Part shown: one piece after another, positions 63,996-64,000 of the stretch | Numbering within the stretch: position 1 is the stretch's first letter | How the letters are laid out: each line of letters begins with the position of its first letter | Assembly (NCBI GenBank): GCA_910584405.1 | Contig: CAJUAL010000011.1 | Span: 1-64,000 of the forward strand | DNA length: 64,000 nt | Origin: an uncultured Vampirovibrio sp. | Lineage (GTDB): Bacteria; Cyanobacteriota; Vampirovibrionia; Gastranaerophilales; Gastranaerophilaceae | Direction: 5' to 3' | The notes under the pieces: generated by a model | What the model was told of the DNA's origin: nothing | What the model saw: only the letters and a program-made list of their open reading frames with translations | The model's database searches: none | Translations under genes and position numbers: made by a program

Positions 63996-64000
63996 ATTGC

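Noticed and set aside
1..64000. CRISPR array, tRNA/rRNA genes, IS elements, prophage
   Set aside because: No regularly spaced direct repeats, tRNA-like T-arm sequences, rRNA-like blocks, transposase or phage structural genes were recognised on either strand; repeats present are short palindromic elements.

Overview
The window is AT-rich bacterial chromosome. It most likely comes from a gut member of the non-photosynthetic cyanobacterial sister group (Vampirovibrionia/Melainabacteria, order Gastranaerophilales). This is inferred from the many prepilin-like paralogues with a GFTLAEVLITLG-type N-terminus, the anaerobic enzymes (NrdD/NrdG, HemW, high-molecular-weight rubredoxin), zinc-type S14, and several lineage-looking hypothetical proteins. 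No rRNA, tRNA, CRISPR array, transposase or prophage was seen.

Layout. 1-9 kb: unknown protein with a phosphoribosyltransferase-like motif, Mpg glycosylase, Fsr-like MFS exporter, PabBC fusion plus PabA (folate branch), DnaK, orphan histidine kinase. 9-18 kb: first prepilin/XRE pair, TPR protein, homocitrate-synthase-like enzyme, MnmA, Pgi, small DNA-binding proteins, flavin-reductase/rubredoxin protein. 18.4-22 kb: cobalamin-riboswitch-like leader followed by nrdD and nrdG. 22-26 kb: unknown proteins and a DtxR-type regulator with a His-tailed membrane protein. 25-41 kb: mutS2, hemW, purB, a SulP transporter, aroK-aroB, a solute-binding lipoprotein and cca, interspersed with five prepilin genes. 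41-50 kb: SF1 helicase-nuclease, miaB, pheA, a phosphohexomutase. 50.5-60.8 kb: S10/spc ribosomal protein cluster, split into two transcription units. 60.8-64 kb: DUF1796-type protein, trmFO, and a last prepilin/XRE pair.

The most notable pattern is the seven prepilin-like genes, which fall into two regulatory classes. Four sit head-to-head with their own small XRE-type repressor gene, each with a different palindrome in the shared intergenic region. The other three follow a ribosome-binding site, an ATG and an 8-9 base poly-G tract. In all three the upstream ATG is out of frame with the prepilin, and one extra G would restore an uninterrupted frame. This looks like a set of switchable surface-pilin cassettes, one class under dedicated repressors and one under slipped-strand phase variation. 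An in-frame 8-G tract in the DUF1796 gene is a fourth candidate contingency locus.

Other genome-style features. (i) At least eleven genes have a TANNNT box exactly 6 nt before the ATG and no Shine-Dalgarno, which predicts leaderless mRNAs; other genes, including ribosomal ones, have strong SD sequences. (ii) Spacers inside the ribosomal and nrd operons hold arrays of short hairpins, some GC-rich. (iii) A roughly 98-bp palindromic element is dispersed, and two near-identical copies are inserted in frame in prepilin reading frames. Coordinates were counted by hand and no searches were run.
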